This document shows, piece by piece, positions 23,951-32,590 of a DNA stretch of 35,050 nucleotides. Numbering within the stretch: position 1 is the stretch's first letter; each line of letters starts with the position of its first letter. Both the position numbers and the translations under genes were made by a program. Source of the stretch: Phycisphaera sp. (GTDB lineage Bacteria; Planctomycetota; Phycisphaerae; Phycisphaerales; Phycisphaeraceae); the NCBI GenBank assembly GCA_028285385.1, contig JANQPR010000249.1, positions 1 to 35,050 on the forward strand, in the 5' to 3' direction. Below the pieces are notes generated by a model that did not search any database, was not told the origin of the DNA, and saw only the letters and a program-made list of their open reading frames with translations.

Positions 23951-25770
23951 GGGGTGGCCTGCCGCTGCTTGATCCGTCGTCTCCGTCCGGTGCCGTTGGC
24001 GTTTAACGCCCGCTCGAGGCGGTCCGGCGACACGTGCGTGTCCACCCGGGCCGCGCCGCACGACCGCCAGAACGATTGGATCAGTTGTTTGACCGCCGCG
24101 TACGCCTGTTTGGGCCTGCGATACTCATCAAGGGTGCCTTTATTGTTGAAGGTTCGGGGACGCTTGAGCGACAACCCGCCGCTGTAGGTGCGGGCGTCGG
24201 CGAAATGCCACAACGCGACGCCCGTCGGCCGGGGGTTGTTGAGTACCTCCTCGAGCGCCCGCTCGAGGTACTGGGATTGGTACTGCTCGCTGAAGAAGCT
24301 CTCGTGTTCGTCTCGCCACCCGTAGATCGCCTCGGCGCCGATCTCGCTCACTAGGAACGGCTTGCCCGCCGCGGCGGAACCCGGCCGGTCTAACTCCTCG
24401 AACACCTTCGCGATCGACGGGCCCACTAACGCCAGCGGGTCGTCGACGTTCTCGCACCCGTACCAGCCCGGGTAAAGGTTGATACTGACGACGTCGACCA
24501 AGTCCCAGTGAAGATCGGTCTCGGGGTACATGCTTGCGTACGTAACCAGCCGGGTGGCATCCAGGCCGCGTAGCGCCGACACGGTTTCTTCGAATATCGG
24601 TCGTGTCGCGGGGGATTCGGTCTCCGCCTCGTTCAAGAACCCCCACATAATCACGGAGGGGTGGTTGATGCTGGCGTTCACCATCGCTTCGAGGCCCGCC
24701 CGGTGGTGGCGACGGAAAACCGGGTCGTTGAACTGCCGCTCGCCCTGCCCCCAGCCGAGCATCTCTTCCCATACCAGAAAGCCCAACTCGTCACACAGGT
24801 CGAGCAGTCTTCGGTCCTGCGGGTAGTGAGCCCCGCGGACAAAGTTGCAACCCAGGTCACGGAGCCGTTGCAGGTCCGAAAGGATCAGCGCGTCGGGCGA
24901 GGCGGGGCCGAACTGCGGGTGCGCCTCGTGGCGGTTGTAGCCGATGAGCTTTGTGGGGTGGCCATTGATCAACACCTGCCCGTCTCGGGCCTCAACCCAA
25001 CGGAGCCCGAAGCGGACCGTGGCGTCGTCGCGTTGCCCGTCTTCACCGATCTCGACCGTGAGGGTGTGGAGGTTCGGCGACTCCGGCGACCAGGGCCGAC
25101 CGTTCGGGGTCTCCAAGTCGACGGTACCCCGGCCGCCGCGAAACTCAACCGGCCGTGCCTGGAGTTCCGCTCCGTCGAAGCCGAACCCAACCGCCATCGC
25201 CCCGTCGACCGGTTCCCCGCCGAGCCGCATGTGGACGCGAATCGATGCCGCGTCAACGTCCAGTGTTTCCACCTTCACGTGATCGAGCCAACGAGCGGGG
25301 AGTTCGTGCAGCGCAGCCGACCGGAGGATCCCGCCGTACTGGTAGAAATCAAAGAACTCTTCGTGGAGCGGGGCCCGCTGGGGGTCGAAGCGGTTATCCA
25401 CCACCACCGTCACTGTCCGCTCGGCCTGGTCCGACGGCGGGACCGCGCAACGAAACGGCGTGTAGGCGCAGGCATTATCCCCGACCGGCGTCCCATCCAC
25501 GTCCACTCGACACCAGAGTCCAACGCCCTGGAACTCGAGATGCGCGTCGGCCTTGGGCGTGACCTCGACCCGGGTCTGGTAGACCGCGACGCCACGTCGC
25601 CCGGCGTAGGCCGGCGTGGCATCGAACGCCATCGGCACGACCATGTGGTCGTCGAAATCCAAGCCGTCGGCGTTCACGGAGTCGGACGCCGTGTCTCCGA
25701 GGAAACGGAACCGCCACAGCCCGTCCAACGAGGTCACGCGGCGGTGTCGATGTCGGGGGTAGGTGAGCAT
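23947..25770 (-). CDS. GH2-family glycosidase (beta-glucuronidase/beta-galactosidase-like)
   Basis: This 607-residue protein has the GH2 order: N-terminal jelly roll (RVTSLDGLWRFRF, GVAVYQTRVEV, FYQYGGILRSAALHEL), immunoglobulin-like middle and TIM barrel (LIGYNRHEAHPQFG, NFVRGAHYPQDRRLLDLCDE, VIMWGFLNEAETES, KPFLVSEIGAEAIYG). With the ATG at 25770 the acid/base is about Glu381 and the nucleophile about Glu476. The motif NFVRGAHYPQ and the nucleophile context resemble beta-glucuronidases more than LacZ. The start is uncertain: a TTG at 25809 gives 13 more residues, but MLTYPRHRHRR is where GH2 homology begins. No signal peptide is seen, so it probably acts in the cytoplasm. The C-terminus has a basic tail (GTGRRRRIKQRQ). 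It overlaps the next gene by 4 bp. Confidence 0.88.
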   Translation of the reverse strand: MLTYPRHRHRRVTSLDGLWRFRFLGDTASDSVNADGLDFDDHMVVPMAFDATPAYAGRRGVAVYQTRVEVTPKADAHLEFQGVGLWCRVDVDGTPVGDNACAYTPFRCAVPPSDQAERTVTVVVDNRFDPQRAPLHEEFFDFYQYGGILRSAALHELPARWLDHVKVETLDVDAASIRVHMRLGGEPVDGAMAVGFGFDGAELQARPVEFRGGRGTVDLETPNGRPWSPESPNLHTLTVEIGEDGQRDDATVRFGLRWVEARDGQVLINGHPTKLIGYNRHEAHPQFGPASPDALILSDLQRLRDLGCNFVRGAHYPQDRRLLDLCDELGFLVWEEMLGWGQGERQFNDPVFRRHHRAGLEAMVNASINHPSVIMWGFLNEAETESPATRPIFEETVSALRGLDATRLVTYASMYPETDLHWDLVDVVSINLYPGWYGCENVDDPLALVGPSIAKVFEELDRPGSAAAGKPFLVSEIGAEAIYGWRDEHESFFSEQYQSQYLERALEEVLNNPRPTGVALWHFADARTYSGGLSLKRPRTFNNKGTLDEYRRPKQAYAAVKQLIQSFWRSCGAARVDTHVSPDRLERALNANGTGRRRRIKQRQATP

Positions 25771-25822
25771 GGGCAATGACAGTGGGTTTTCGGTGGACTC
25801 GTAGGACAAAAAGACGATCCGC

Positions 25823-26821
25823 TCAAGCCGGCTGTCGGCGCGGCGCCGCCGGTGTGCGCAGGCCCTCGAACAGGATGGCCATCGCGGCGTCGGGGCGTTC
25901 CACGGCGCGGGGGAAGTAGTAATACGCCAGCCAGTCGAAACCCAACGCGAAGACGTCGGGTAAGCCTTGCTCCATGAGCGGCTCGGCCGCGGCGGAGAGG
26001 TTGTGGTTTTCGATCAACGCGAAGCCGGCCTTGCCGTGCCGCCGCGCCGCTTCCAGGAACGCGGGCCCGTGATCGATGATGGACTTGGCGTCTTCTTCGC
26101 GCCCGTCGAGGGCGGCGGAAGCGGCCAGGCCCCAGGGCCGGCCGTCCAGCCCGAACGTGTCGAGGTGTGTGCAGGCCGCGGCGATGTCAAGCAAGGCCGG
26201 TTGCCATGCGGCGTGCCCATGCAGGAACATCGTCGTCGTCGCTCCAGGACGTAGTGATTTGGCCAAAGCGTTTAGCCCGTCGAAGAAACCCAACATCTGA
26301 CGCCGGTACCAGCGCTCGTCGTCGAGGCGTGCCCCATCCGCCAGGGCCGCCTCGCACGCGGCCGAACTGAAGTCTGGTTGAGTCAGCCGCTTCGGTTCGT
26401 CCCACACCAGCCCCGCAAAATCATGAACGCTGAAAAGCCGTCGCAGCAACCCTTCGAAGTACGGTTGAGTCAACGGGTGGTGAACACTCGCCGACGGACC
26501 GTGCGTCTGATTCGGTCGACCGTCTGCATCCAGCGCCCATGTGTCGGGACGCGTAGAAGCCCACAAGCTGGGCACCTTCGGGGCGCCCGCGACAAGCCCG
26601 CCCCAGCGCGACGGCACAGCCCACAACTCTATCTCGACTTGCGCCGCCGCCGCACCGATGTGTTCGATGTTGTTGGAGGCCGCCTCCAGGTCTTGCTCGA
26701 GAACCGCGATCGCCACGGCCGTCGTCCCAGCCTCGGCCATCCGCTCCATATCCCGGCGGAGCTGGTCGGGCACCAGCGTGTACATCTGAGCTCGAAAATA
26801 GTAGGCGATCAGATTGGCCAC
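25823..26821 (-). CDS. Uncharacterised TIM-barrel-like protein, possible glycosidase
   Basis: This 332-residue protein has no signal peptide and starts with GTG at 26821 (no clear Shine-Dalgarno). It has the feel of a (beta/alpha)8 glycoside-hydrolase-like barrel: MAEAGTTAVAIAVLEQDLEA, VEIELWAVPSRWGGLVAGAP, HDFAGLVWDEPKRLTQPDFS, TTMFLHGHAAWQPALL, THLDTFGLDGRPWG and LGFDWLAYYYFPRAVE. The repeated pattern of a beta strand ending in Glu or Asp (EQDL, WDEP, LDTFG, IENHN) fits a barrel with acidic residues at the strand ends, and Glu of WDEPK is the best catalytic candidate. I do not recognise a named family. It lies 13-52 bp upstream of GH2 and 57 bp after the prepilin-like gene, clearly within the operon. 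A glycan-related role is inferred from context only. Confidence 0.65.
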   Translation of the reverse strand: MANLIAYYFRAQMYTLVPDQLRRDMERMAEAGTTAVAIAVLEQDLEAASNNIEHIGAAAAQVEIELWAVPSRWGGLVAGAPKVPSLWASTRPDTWALDADGRPNQTHGPSASVHHPLTQPYFEGLLRRLFSVHDFAGLVWDEPKRLTQPDFSSAACEAALADGARLDDERWYRRQMLGFFDGLNALAKSLRPGATTTMFLHGHAAWQPALLDIAAACTHLDTFGLDGRPWGLAASAALDGREEDAKSIIDHGPAFLEAARRHGKAGFALIENHNLSAAAEPLMEQGLPDVFALGFDWLAYYYFPRAVERPDAAMAILFEGLRTPAAPRRQPA

Positions 26822-26878
26822 TTCGGTCCAGTGCAGTCGGATGCGGCGTTTCGAGAAAACCTTTAGTCGCGCTGGCGG

Positions 26879-27649
26879 TCACGGGATACGTTCGTATTCG
26901 CCACGCGCCCAGAACTCTTTGACTTGATCCGGATCGTCGTTGGTCGACATGCCCGGTGCCGGGAAGCCGGGGTAACCAGTCGCGGGGTCGGCCGCGACAT
27001 CGGGAAACGCTTCGGGGTTGAGGTTCTCTCCGTGCCCGTCGAAGAAAGTCATGTTGAGTGTGAGGGTGCCGCTCTCGGCTTTGCCGCTGCCGTGGATCCC
27101 GAAGCTGTGGTCGTCGGGGAAGTCTTCCAGGTAGAGGACGACGTGGTCCGTGAGGTAGGCCCAGCGTGACCCGCTGCCTCCAGTTTGTTTCGAAGAGGTG
27201 TCGCCGATCATGGCCGTCTTGGTCGGGGTCGGCAGGAAGTCGAGGTTGCGGAAGGTGCCGTCCCGCTTGGCTCCGGCGTTGTAGGCGTACTCGATCCGGA
27301 CTTCTTCGGCGTCGGGGTCGGTGGGGTCGGGGAACTTTTCGAAGTCGCCGTTCTCGTTGGTCGGGCAATCAAAGAACTCGGCCGAAGTCATGTACTGCCC
27401 CATGCCGGGTTCGTGGAACCATTTCGGGCTGCCAAAACCGGCCGCAAAGGCCTGTGGCAACCGCTGCTTGTGGTCTGTGCCGTAGACCATCATGGCGGTG
27501 GCCTGCTGCCGGGCGTTGCTGAGGCAGGTCGTGGATTGGGCCACACGCCGCGCCGCCCCCAGGGCGGGCAACAGGATCCCGATCAACAGCGCGATAATGG
27601 AGATCACAACAAGCAGTTCAATCAGGGTGAAACCAGATGGGCGACGCAT
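26879..27649 (-). CDS. Prepilin-like secreted protein with N-terminal methylation motif and H-X9-DG-type C-terminus
   Basis: This 256-residue protein starts [18 protein letters not shown], a textbook prepilin peptidase site with an immediate membrane helix, and has GIHGSGKAE followed by [12 protein letters not shown], the H-X9-DG-type C-terminal signature. The first 30 residues of the mature form are nearly the same as in the prepilin-like protein at 2277-3176 ([18 protein letters not shown]), whereas the rest differs, as usual for these variable planctomycete families. A GAGGA stretch lies 8 bp before the ATG at 27649. It sits in the middle of the LacI-controlled operon, between PEP-CTERM genes and glycosidases. 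It may help display or detect the substrate; this is inference. Confidence 0.85.
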   Translation of the reverse strand: MRRPSGFTLIELLVVISIIALLIGILLPALGAARRVAQSTTCLSNARQQATAMMVYGTDHKQRLPQAFAAGFGSPKWFHEPGMGQYMTSAEFFDCPTNENGDFEKFPDPTDPDAEEVRIEYAYNAGAKRDGTFRNLDFLPTPTKTAMIGDTSSKQTGGSGSRWAYLTDHVVLYLEDFPDDHSFGIHGSGKAESGTLTLNMTFFDGHGENLNPEAFPDVAADPATGYPGFPAPGMSTNDDPDQVKEFWARGEYERIP

Positions 27650-27759
27650 GAGAGGTGTCCTCGAAAATGAGTGCGTAAATCGACCCCGACCAACCCGTTT
27701 CCCCGCTCCGACTAAACCCCGCCGCGGCTTTGCCGGCCGTGACGGGGTTCCGTTTTGAT

Positions 27760-28995
27760 TCACCGCCGTCGGTGACGCGCTAGCGCAACCGCTGCGGCTA
27801 GCGGCACGAGGCCCGTGGGCTCAGGGACCGACGCCCCCGAGATGTCGGGTCTGCCGGTGCTGCCCCAGTTCTGGAGCACCCCGTCGAGTTCGTTCTGGTC
27901 GACCGTGCCGTCGAAGGGGCCGCCGCCGACCAAGGCGCCTTCGTTTCCGGGAAACGTCCCGGTCCCCCAGTTTTGGAGAACGATGTCGAGGTCACCCTGC
28001 TCGACTCGGCCGGAGGTGTCGTAATCGCCGATCAACCCGCGCACGCCTTCGACGGTCACTACGAAGTTGTCGATCAGCATCTCCGACTCGAGGGTGTTGC
28101 CGGTGCGGAAGCGGAACGTTCCGATCGAATCGCCGGTCTCACCGCCTTGGTCGCTGAATGCGACGTTCCCGGGGAGTGCGGCGACGAACGTCGTCGTGTC
28201 GGTGTCCAGCGTCAGCGTGCCCGTCACTTCGTCGGTGATGGCGTCGAATAGCAGGTCGACGTTGACCCAGCCGTCCGTGTTGTTGTTCTCCGGCACGTCG
28301 CTCTGGTCCCCCGAGACCGTTGGGGTCACCGACCCGAAGTCGAAGTCACCGAAGTCGTGCCACCACTGGCCCGTCCCGGCGTCGAACCCAATGGGGGTGT
28401 CGATCTCCGTGCCGGACGAACTGCTGCGGTACCCAAAAAACAGGTCTTGCTCGCCATCGCCGTCGATGTCTGGATCGGCGTCCTGAAACGAGTCGAACGC
28501 CTGGAACCCGATGCTGAAGAACGGGAAGCTGCTCTCGGTCCGTCGCACCTCGAACCGCGTGCCGAACTGGTTCGCCGAGGTCATCGATCGCACATTCATG
28601 TCGAAGTTGATCCGAATCCTCGGGGAGTCGTCTGAAGTGTTGTCGTTGACGCTGAACGGTGCGAACTGGTCGGTGCGCACCGCGGTGGGCGTGTCACCCC
28701 CGCCCTCGTCCAGGAGGCGCATTACTTGAGATGTATTGGACCCCACGCCGTCTGCGACCCGAACGGTGCCCATGCCCAGGTTGATGAAGCTCAGGTCGTA
28801 CTCGGAGACGTCCCAGTCTTCGACAGAGTTGGTCGTGAAGTCCGACGTGGGCAGTTGGCCGACCGTACCGTCTTCGAAATCATCGGAGAATACGACCGTC
28901 TGTGCGGTCGCGCCGGCCCCGCCGGTCAGCACCGTTCCGCAGAGCAGTGCCGATCCCAGCCAGGCCGGTTTGAAAGAAATCGTCAGGGATTGCAT
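27760..28995 (-). CDS. Secreted PEP-CTERM protein with dockerin-like region
   Basis: This 411-residue protein has a signal peptide ([20 protein letters not shown]) and a beta-sandwich, lectin-like body ([82 protein letters not shown]) of the concanavalin-A/LamG-like type often seen in PEP-CTERM proteins. Then come dockerin-like loops ([20 protein letters not shown] and [18 protein letters not shown]) and a PEP-CTERM tail ([16 protein letters not shown], then RHRRR). The ATG at 28995 has AAGGA upstream. It follows the other PEP-CTERM gene by 51 bp. A glycan-binding surface protein is the most likely reading; no catalytic residues are recognised. Confidence 0.8.
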   Translation of the reverse strand: MQSLTISFKPAWLGSALLCGTVLTGGAGATAQTVVFSDDFEDGTVGQLPTSDFTTNSVEDWDVSEYDLSFINLGMGTVRVADGVGSNTSQVMRLLDEGGGDTPTAVRTDQFAPFSVNDNTSDDSPRIRINFDMNVRSMTSANQFGTRFEVRRTESSFPFFSIGFQAFDSFQDADPDIDGDGEQDLFFGYRSSSSGTEIDTPIGFDAGTGQWWHDFGDFDFGSVTPTVSGDQSDVPENNNTDGWVNVDLLFDAITDEVTGTLTLDTDTTTFVAALPGNVAFSDQGGETGDSIGTFRFRTGNTLESEMLIDNFVVTVEGVRGLIGDYDTSGRVEQGDLDIVLQNWGTGTFPGNEGALVGGGPFDGTVDQNELDGVLQNWGSTGRPDISGASVPEPTGLVPLAAAVALARHRRR

Positions 28996-29046
28996 GATGA
29001 ATGCGTCCTTAGGAAATGATGGCAGCGGGATACGCCGGGTGACGCG

Positions 29047-29979
29047 TCAGGCCCGGCGACGCGAGAGCACCAGACCAATACCCGCGGCGAGCAGCGCCGC
29101 GGACGTGGGTTCGGGCAGGGCCTCGATGTAGAGGTTGTCGATCGTGAAGACGCCGTCCGTGACGCTGCCGCCGGAGGTCCGCCACCGGAACCGCTCCGAG
29201 CCGCCGTCGCCGAAGCCGATGTTGACGCCGTCCATCTCGAAACTATCCACCCGCACACCGACGTCGCCGCTGGGCAGATGGGTCAGCGTGGTTGTCACGG
29301 TGTCGGCCAGGGTGTCGACGAGTACGTCGACGTTAATGGTCCCGTCGATCGCGTTGTCCGGCCCGGTGCCGCCGTCATTGGGGAAGTTGGCCAACCCGAA
29401 GTCGCGCCAGAGCGAACCCAGGCCACCCTGCCCCGACGGGTCGTGGCCGATAGTGCCCTGGTCGCCGTCGACGAAGAAGTTGCCGGTGCCGCCGGCGGCA
29501 AAGGTGCCCTGCGACTGCGCGAAGACGAGTTGATGGTCCAAAGCCGGGTTCTCGGGGCCCGCGGTGATGCGCCCGCCGAAGTTGAAGCCCAATGTGTTGA
29601 CATACGTCCCCGGCGCCGAGTTTTCCTGGATGTGGAAGCGGATGCCGTTGTTGGTCGCCCCGCTCGACAAGAACGAACTCACCTCGAGGTCGTAGTTCAC
29701 CCGCAGTTGCGGCGTGGCCGAACTGTCGCTCACGAGGAAGGCTGGCAGAGCGGAGAAGTTCAAACGGATCTCACCGGTCCCGCTACCGGGGTCGGTGATC
29801 TCGAGCTTCCCGCCCGAAAGTGCGGCGCCCGACGCGTTGGAGAACACGCCCGGGATTGACGGGCCGGAAAAATCCTCATCAATCAACACCACGGCGTGGA
29901 GAGGGGCGGTAAACGCGAACGCCGCGGCCCCCAGCAAACAGTGGGCGAAACGGTTGGAACCAAAGGCAAGGTCTGGCAT
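29047..29979 (-). CDS. Secreted PEP-CTERM protein, lectin-like beta-sandwich
   Basis: This 310-residue protein has a signal peptide (FAHCLLGAAAFAFTAPLHA) and a lectin-like beta-sandwich similar to the protein at 27760-28995 (VLIDEDFSGPSIPG, LRVNYDLEVSSFLSSG, GIRFHIQENSA, INVDVLVDTLADTVTTTLTH, FTIDNLYIEAL). It lacks dockerin-like loops and ends in a short PEP-CTERM tail (LPEPTSAALLAAGIGLVLSR, then RRA). The ATG at 29979 has a near-perfect AGGAGG six bases upstream, which rules out the longer open frame. It is the first structural gene after the LacI regulator, 70 bp downstream. Role inferred as surface carbohydrate binding. Confidence 0.8.
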   Translation of the reverse strand: MPDLAFGSNRFAHCLLGAAAFAFTAPLHAVVLIDEDFSGPSIPGVFSNASGAALSGGKLEITDPGSGTGEIRLNFSALPAFLVSDSSATPQLRVNYDLEVSSFLSSGATNNGIRFHIQENSAPGTYVNTLGFNFGGRITAGPENPALDHQLVFAQSQGTFAAGGTGNFFVDGDQGTIGHDPSGQGGLGSLWRDFGLANFPNDGGTGPDNAIDGTINVDVLVDTLADTVTTTLTHLPSGDVGVRVDSFEMDGVNIGFGDGGSERFRWRTSGGSVTDGVFTIDNLYIEALPEPTSAALLAAGIGLVLSRRRA

Positions 29980-30049
29980 GAGAATCCTCCTAGAAAGAAT
30001 CGCAGAAGTGAACAAGACAATGCCGCCCATTGCGGCGATCAAGACGGGC

Positions 30050-31129
30050 TTATTCCCCGGGCGGCGAGGTGGACGCTCGCACGATCAGTTCGGAAGCCAC
30101 GACATGGTGCTCGTGCGTCGCTCCGGGCTCTTTGATCCGTTTCAGCAGCAGCTCGATAGCAACCTCCACTTGCTTTTCGTAATGCGTGTCGATCGTGGTC
30201 AACGGGGGCACCAGGCAGGCCGATTCATCGAGGTTGTCGCAGCCCACCACGGACAGGTCACCCGGCACTCGGATCCCCACCCGGTGCGCTACCCCTAGCA
30301 GCGCGATCGCGACCTGGTCTCGGTGGCACACCACCGCCGTCGGCCGATCCGTTTCCGCCATACCCCGCCAGCGCTCGACGAAACGCTCGCTCTCTCGGAT
30401 GGCATCGCTCATGCAACCCGAGTCCCGCGCGGCGTACACCAACTCCGGCCGGTAGAAACCACGCTGGCGGAGCAGGTCTCGGGCGCCCGCAAACCGCGTC
30501 CCCGAACTCGCCTCGACTACGGCGTCGGGTACCGACAGAAAAGCGACGCGTTCGTGGCCCAGCCCGATCAGGTGCTCCAGGACCCGCTGCCCGACGACTT
30601 CGCGGTCGTTCGACACCAAGTCGTAGTGCCCCAACTCTCCCGCCCCGATCAAGACCACCGGCAAACGCCCAACCAGCAGGTTGCGGTGCGCGTCGACGTC
30701 TTTTTGTTCGTAGATCGGAGCGACGATCAACCCCTCGACGCCCTCGGCACAGAACGAGCGGATCCAGTCCAACTCCCGGTCCGGGTCGCCGTCCGTCACC
30801 GCCATCTGGAGCCGGTAGTTCTTTTCCGCCACCGCCCGCTGGACCGAGTCGGCCAATCGTGTCCAGAGCGGGTTAGAAAAACTCCGCGTGAGCAGTAAGC
30901 CGATCTGACCGCTCCGGCCTCGCTTGAGGTGCTGGGCCGCGCGGGACGGCGTGTAGCCCAGATCACGGACCGCCTTCTCCACCCTCAACCTCGTGCCCTC
31001 GGAGTACTTGTCCCCAGCCCCCCGGTTCATGATGTCTGAAATAGTGGTTTTCCCTAGGCCCGTAGCCTCGGCCACAGCTTTGATGCTGATACGGACCGGA
31101 GGTCTAGTTTCTAGAGAAGGTTTCGCCAT
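30050..31129 (-). CDS. LacI-family transcriptional repressor
   Basis: This 359-residue protein has the LacI helix-turn-helix at about residues 14-36 (ISIKAVAEATGLGKTTISDI), the hinge-helix part (GYTPSRAAQHLKRGRSGQIG) and the periplasmic-binding-type sugar domain (LLLTRSFSNPLWTRLADSVQ, GVEGLIVAPIY, PTAVVCHRDQVAIALLGVAH, DLSVVGCDNLDESACLVPPL, TTIDTHYEKQ). The hinge lacks the usual clean 'A-R-L' triplet and reads S-R-A-A-Q-H-L, which is acceptable. It is the first gene of a ten-gene minus-strand operon and lies below two operators with a central CG (31204-31247), as expected for a LacI dimer that represses its own operon. The inducer is probably a sugar from the glycan processed by the downstream enzymes. 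Confidence 0.92.
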   Translation of the reverse strand: MAKPSLETRPPVRISIKAVAEATGLGKTTISDIMNRGAGDKYSEGTRLRVEKAVRDLGYTPSRAAQHLKRGRSGQIGLLLTRSFSNPLWTRLADSVQRAVAEKNYRLQMAVTDGDPDRELDWIRSFCAEGVEGLIVAPIYEQKDVDAHRNLLVGRLPVVLIGAGELGHYDLVSNDREVVGQRVLEHLIGLGHERVAFLSVPDAVVEASSGTRFAGARDLLRQRGFYRPELVYAARDSGCMSDAIRESERFVERWRGMAETDRPTAVVCHRDQVAIALLGVAHRVGIRVPGDLSVVGCDNLDESACLVPPLTTIDTHYEKQVEVAIELLLKRIKEPGATHEHHVVASELIVRASTSPPGE

Positions 31130-31203
31130 GAGGGGCCTCTGCGTTTATGAAGAAGACTTGGAGTAAGGCGGTTGGGCGACGCAGGAGGGATGTTTGAAGT
31201 AAA

Positions 31204-31255
31204 ATCGGATCGTTCCGATGAGTTCAAGTGTAAACCGGAACGTTCCGAAATGCAA
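31204..31255 (-). promoter_or_regulatory. Promoter with paired LacI operators for the glycoside hydrolase/sulfatase operon
   Basis: On the minus strand TTGCAT (31255-31250), a 17-bp spacer and TACACT (31232-31227) form a promoter. The spacer contains the perfect palindrome CGGAACGTTCCG (31236-31247). A second near-palindrome, ATCGGATCGTTCCGAT (31204-31219), lies downstream of the -10 box. Both have a central CG, typical of LacI-family sites, and their centres are 30 bp apart, about three helical turns. This supports tight autorepression of the LacI gene and all downstream genes. Confidence 0.75.
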
Positions 31256-31410
31256 GGCCGCTGGTCGGGAATTAAGCTCCGTCGTAAAGTTAAGCGGTTC
31301 AGTTTTTTGAAAAGTGAAGAGCAGCTGGATGGAAGTTCCGACCGGTGAGCACGCGCAAAGTCATCGCGCGGGAAGTGATCGAAGTCGGACGGTCGTGTGT
31401 CCGATCGGTG

Positions 31411-32466
31411 TCAAGCCGCCTTGCGGTAATAGTGCTTGATGAGCCCGCCGAGCCGTTCTTCGCAGAGGATGTCGTCGGAGCTTGATGGTGGGGCGGTCGG
31501 CGATTCGACGAGTTTCAGCAGTGGCCGGTTCCTCTTGGCCTGGTGGGGCCGCTGTGTGTGGCAGTAATCGACGAAGGTCGAGACGAGATAGTCCAGATGT
31601 TTGTGGCCGAAAACGATGATGTACCCGAGGCACTCGTGCTTCAAGGCCTGGATGAACCGCTCGGCGTAGGCGTTCAGGTTGGGTGAACGCATGGTCAGTG
31701 ACTTCACGTCGACCCCGGAAGACCGCAATAATCGGTCGAAGATGGGGGTGAACTTTCCGTCCCGGTCCCGGATAAGTTGCTCGGCCGGCAGCCGATTCAA
31801 GTCGAGGTGCATCAAGAGGTTGCGGGCCTGCTGCGCCACCCAGTCCCGGTTGGGATGGAGCGTGCACGGCGACAGTCACACCTGTCGCGTCTCCACCTGG
31901 ATAAAGGCCAAGAGGTGCATCCGCCGCAAGGCCTTGCACGTCCAGGCCTTGACCGACAGGAAGTCGGCCGCCCAAAGCGTTTTTGCGTGCCGGGCGATGA
32001 AATCGTCCCAAGTTGAAGGGCCTCTTCCGGGTCCTGGATCGACACCTTCCCGCTTGAGGATGTTCTGGATGGTGGTGTGCCCGATCTCTGGGTGGCCAAA
32101 CTTGACCAGTTCTGCCTGTAACCCCAGTCGGTCTGGGTGGCGAAGCGGACTAGCAGCTTGACAAGGTGAATCGAAGTTGCGGGCCGACCCGTCCGACGCG
32201 TGGGGATGTGGCCCTCCGACTCTCGTTTCCACCGGGCGAAAGTCTTGGGGTGCACTGATCGAGATCAGGTGCTGGATGGCAGACCCAATAGGCTTACCGA
32301 ACTTGACCAACCGATTCCGCTCTTCCGAGGTCAAAGACACCCGCTTGGGCAGCTTGGAGCGCAGGATCTGGTTCTCGACCTTCACACACTGAAGCTGACG
32401 GGCCAGTTTGTCGCGGGAGCACCGGAGCCAGATGATCAACAGGGGCTTCAGAAACGGGACTATGGT
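31411..32466 (-). pseudogene. Degenerate integrase-core transposase (IS relic B)
   Basis: On the minus strand a complete planctomycete rve-type transposase can be read with three lesions. The N-terminus (FLKPLLIIWLRCSRDKLARQ, KVENQILRSKLPKRVSLTSE) is in one frame. The frame shifts near 32250 (then FARWKRESEGHIPTRRTGRP, VRFATQTDWGYRQ) and shifts back near 32118 (LVKFGHPEIGHTTIQNILKR, WDDFIARHAKTLWAADFLSV). A TGA at 31878-31876 follows TRQV, after which the same frame continues with DWVAQQARNLLMHL, LIRDRDGKFTPIFDRLLRSS, NLNAYAERFIQALKHECLGY and RPHQAKRNRPLL, ending LGGLIKHYYRKAA. Catalytic Asp and Glu (DFLSV, DRDGKF, ERF) are kept. The original start is lost; it may have been near 32466. Relic A belongs to a different transposase subfamily. 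Confidence 0.82.
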
Positions 32467-32590
32467 AGAACGGCGTAAGTTGAGTGACCACGAAGGGGAA
32501 CGTAGTTTTAGAACACCGCTGATGGGCCCTTTAACTACCGATTGAGGATCGATGCTGCCCAAACCTCTCGGTTCGATGCTGTTTGCCGAA

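Noticed and set aside
31876..31878. TGA in the transposase as selenocysteine or readthrough
   Set aside because: No SECIS-like hairpin was recognised downstream, and the same gene has frameshifts, so it is simply decay.
32150..32166. TTGACAAGG resembling a GntR operator half site
   Set aside because: It lies inside the transposase relic (antisense of a Leu-Val-Lys stretch) and lacks the second arm.
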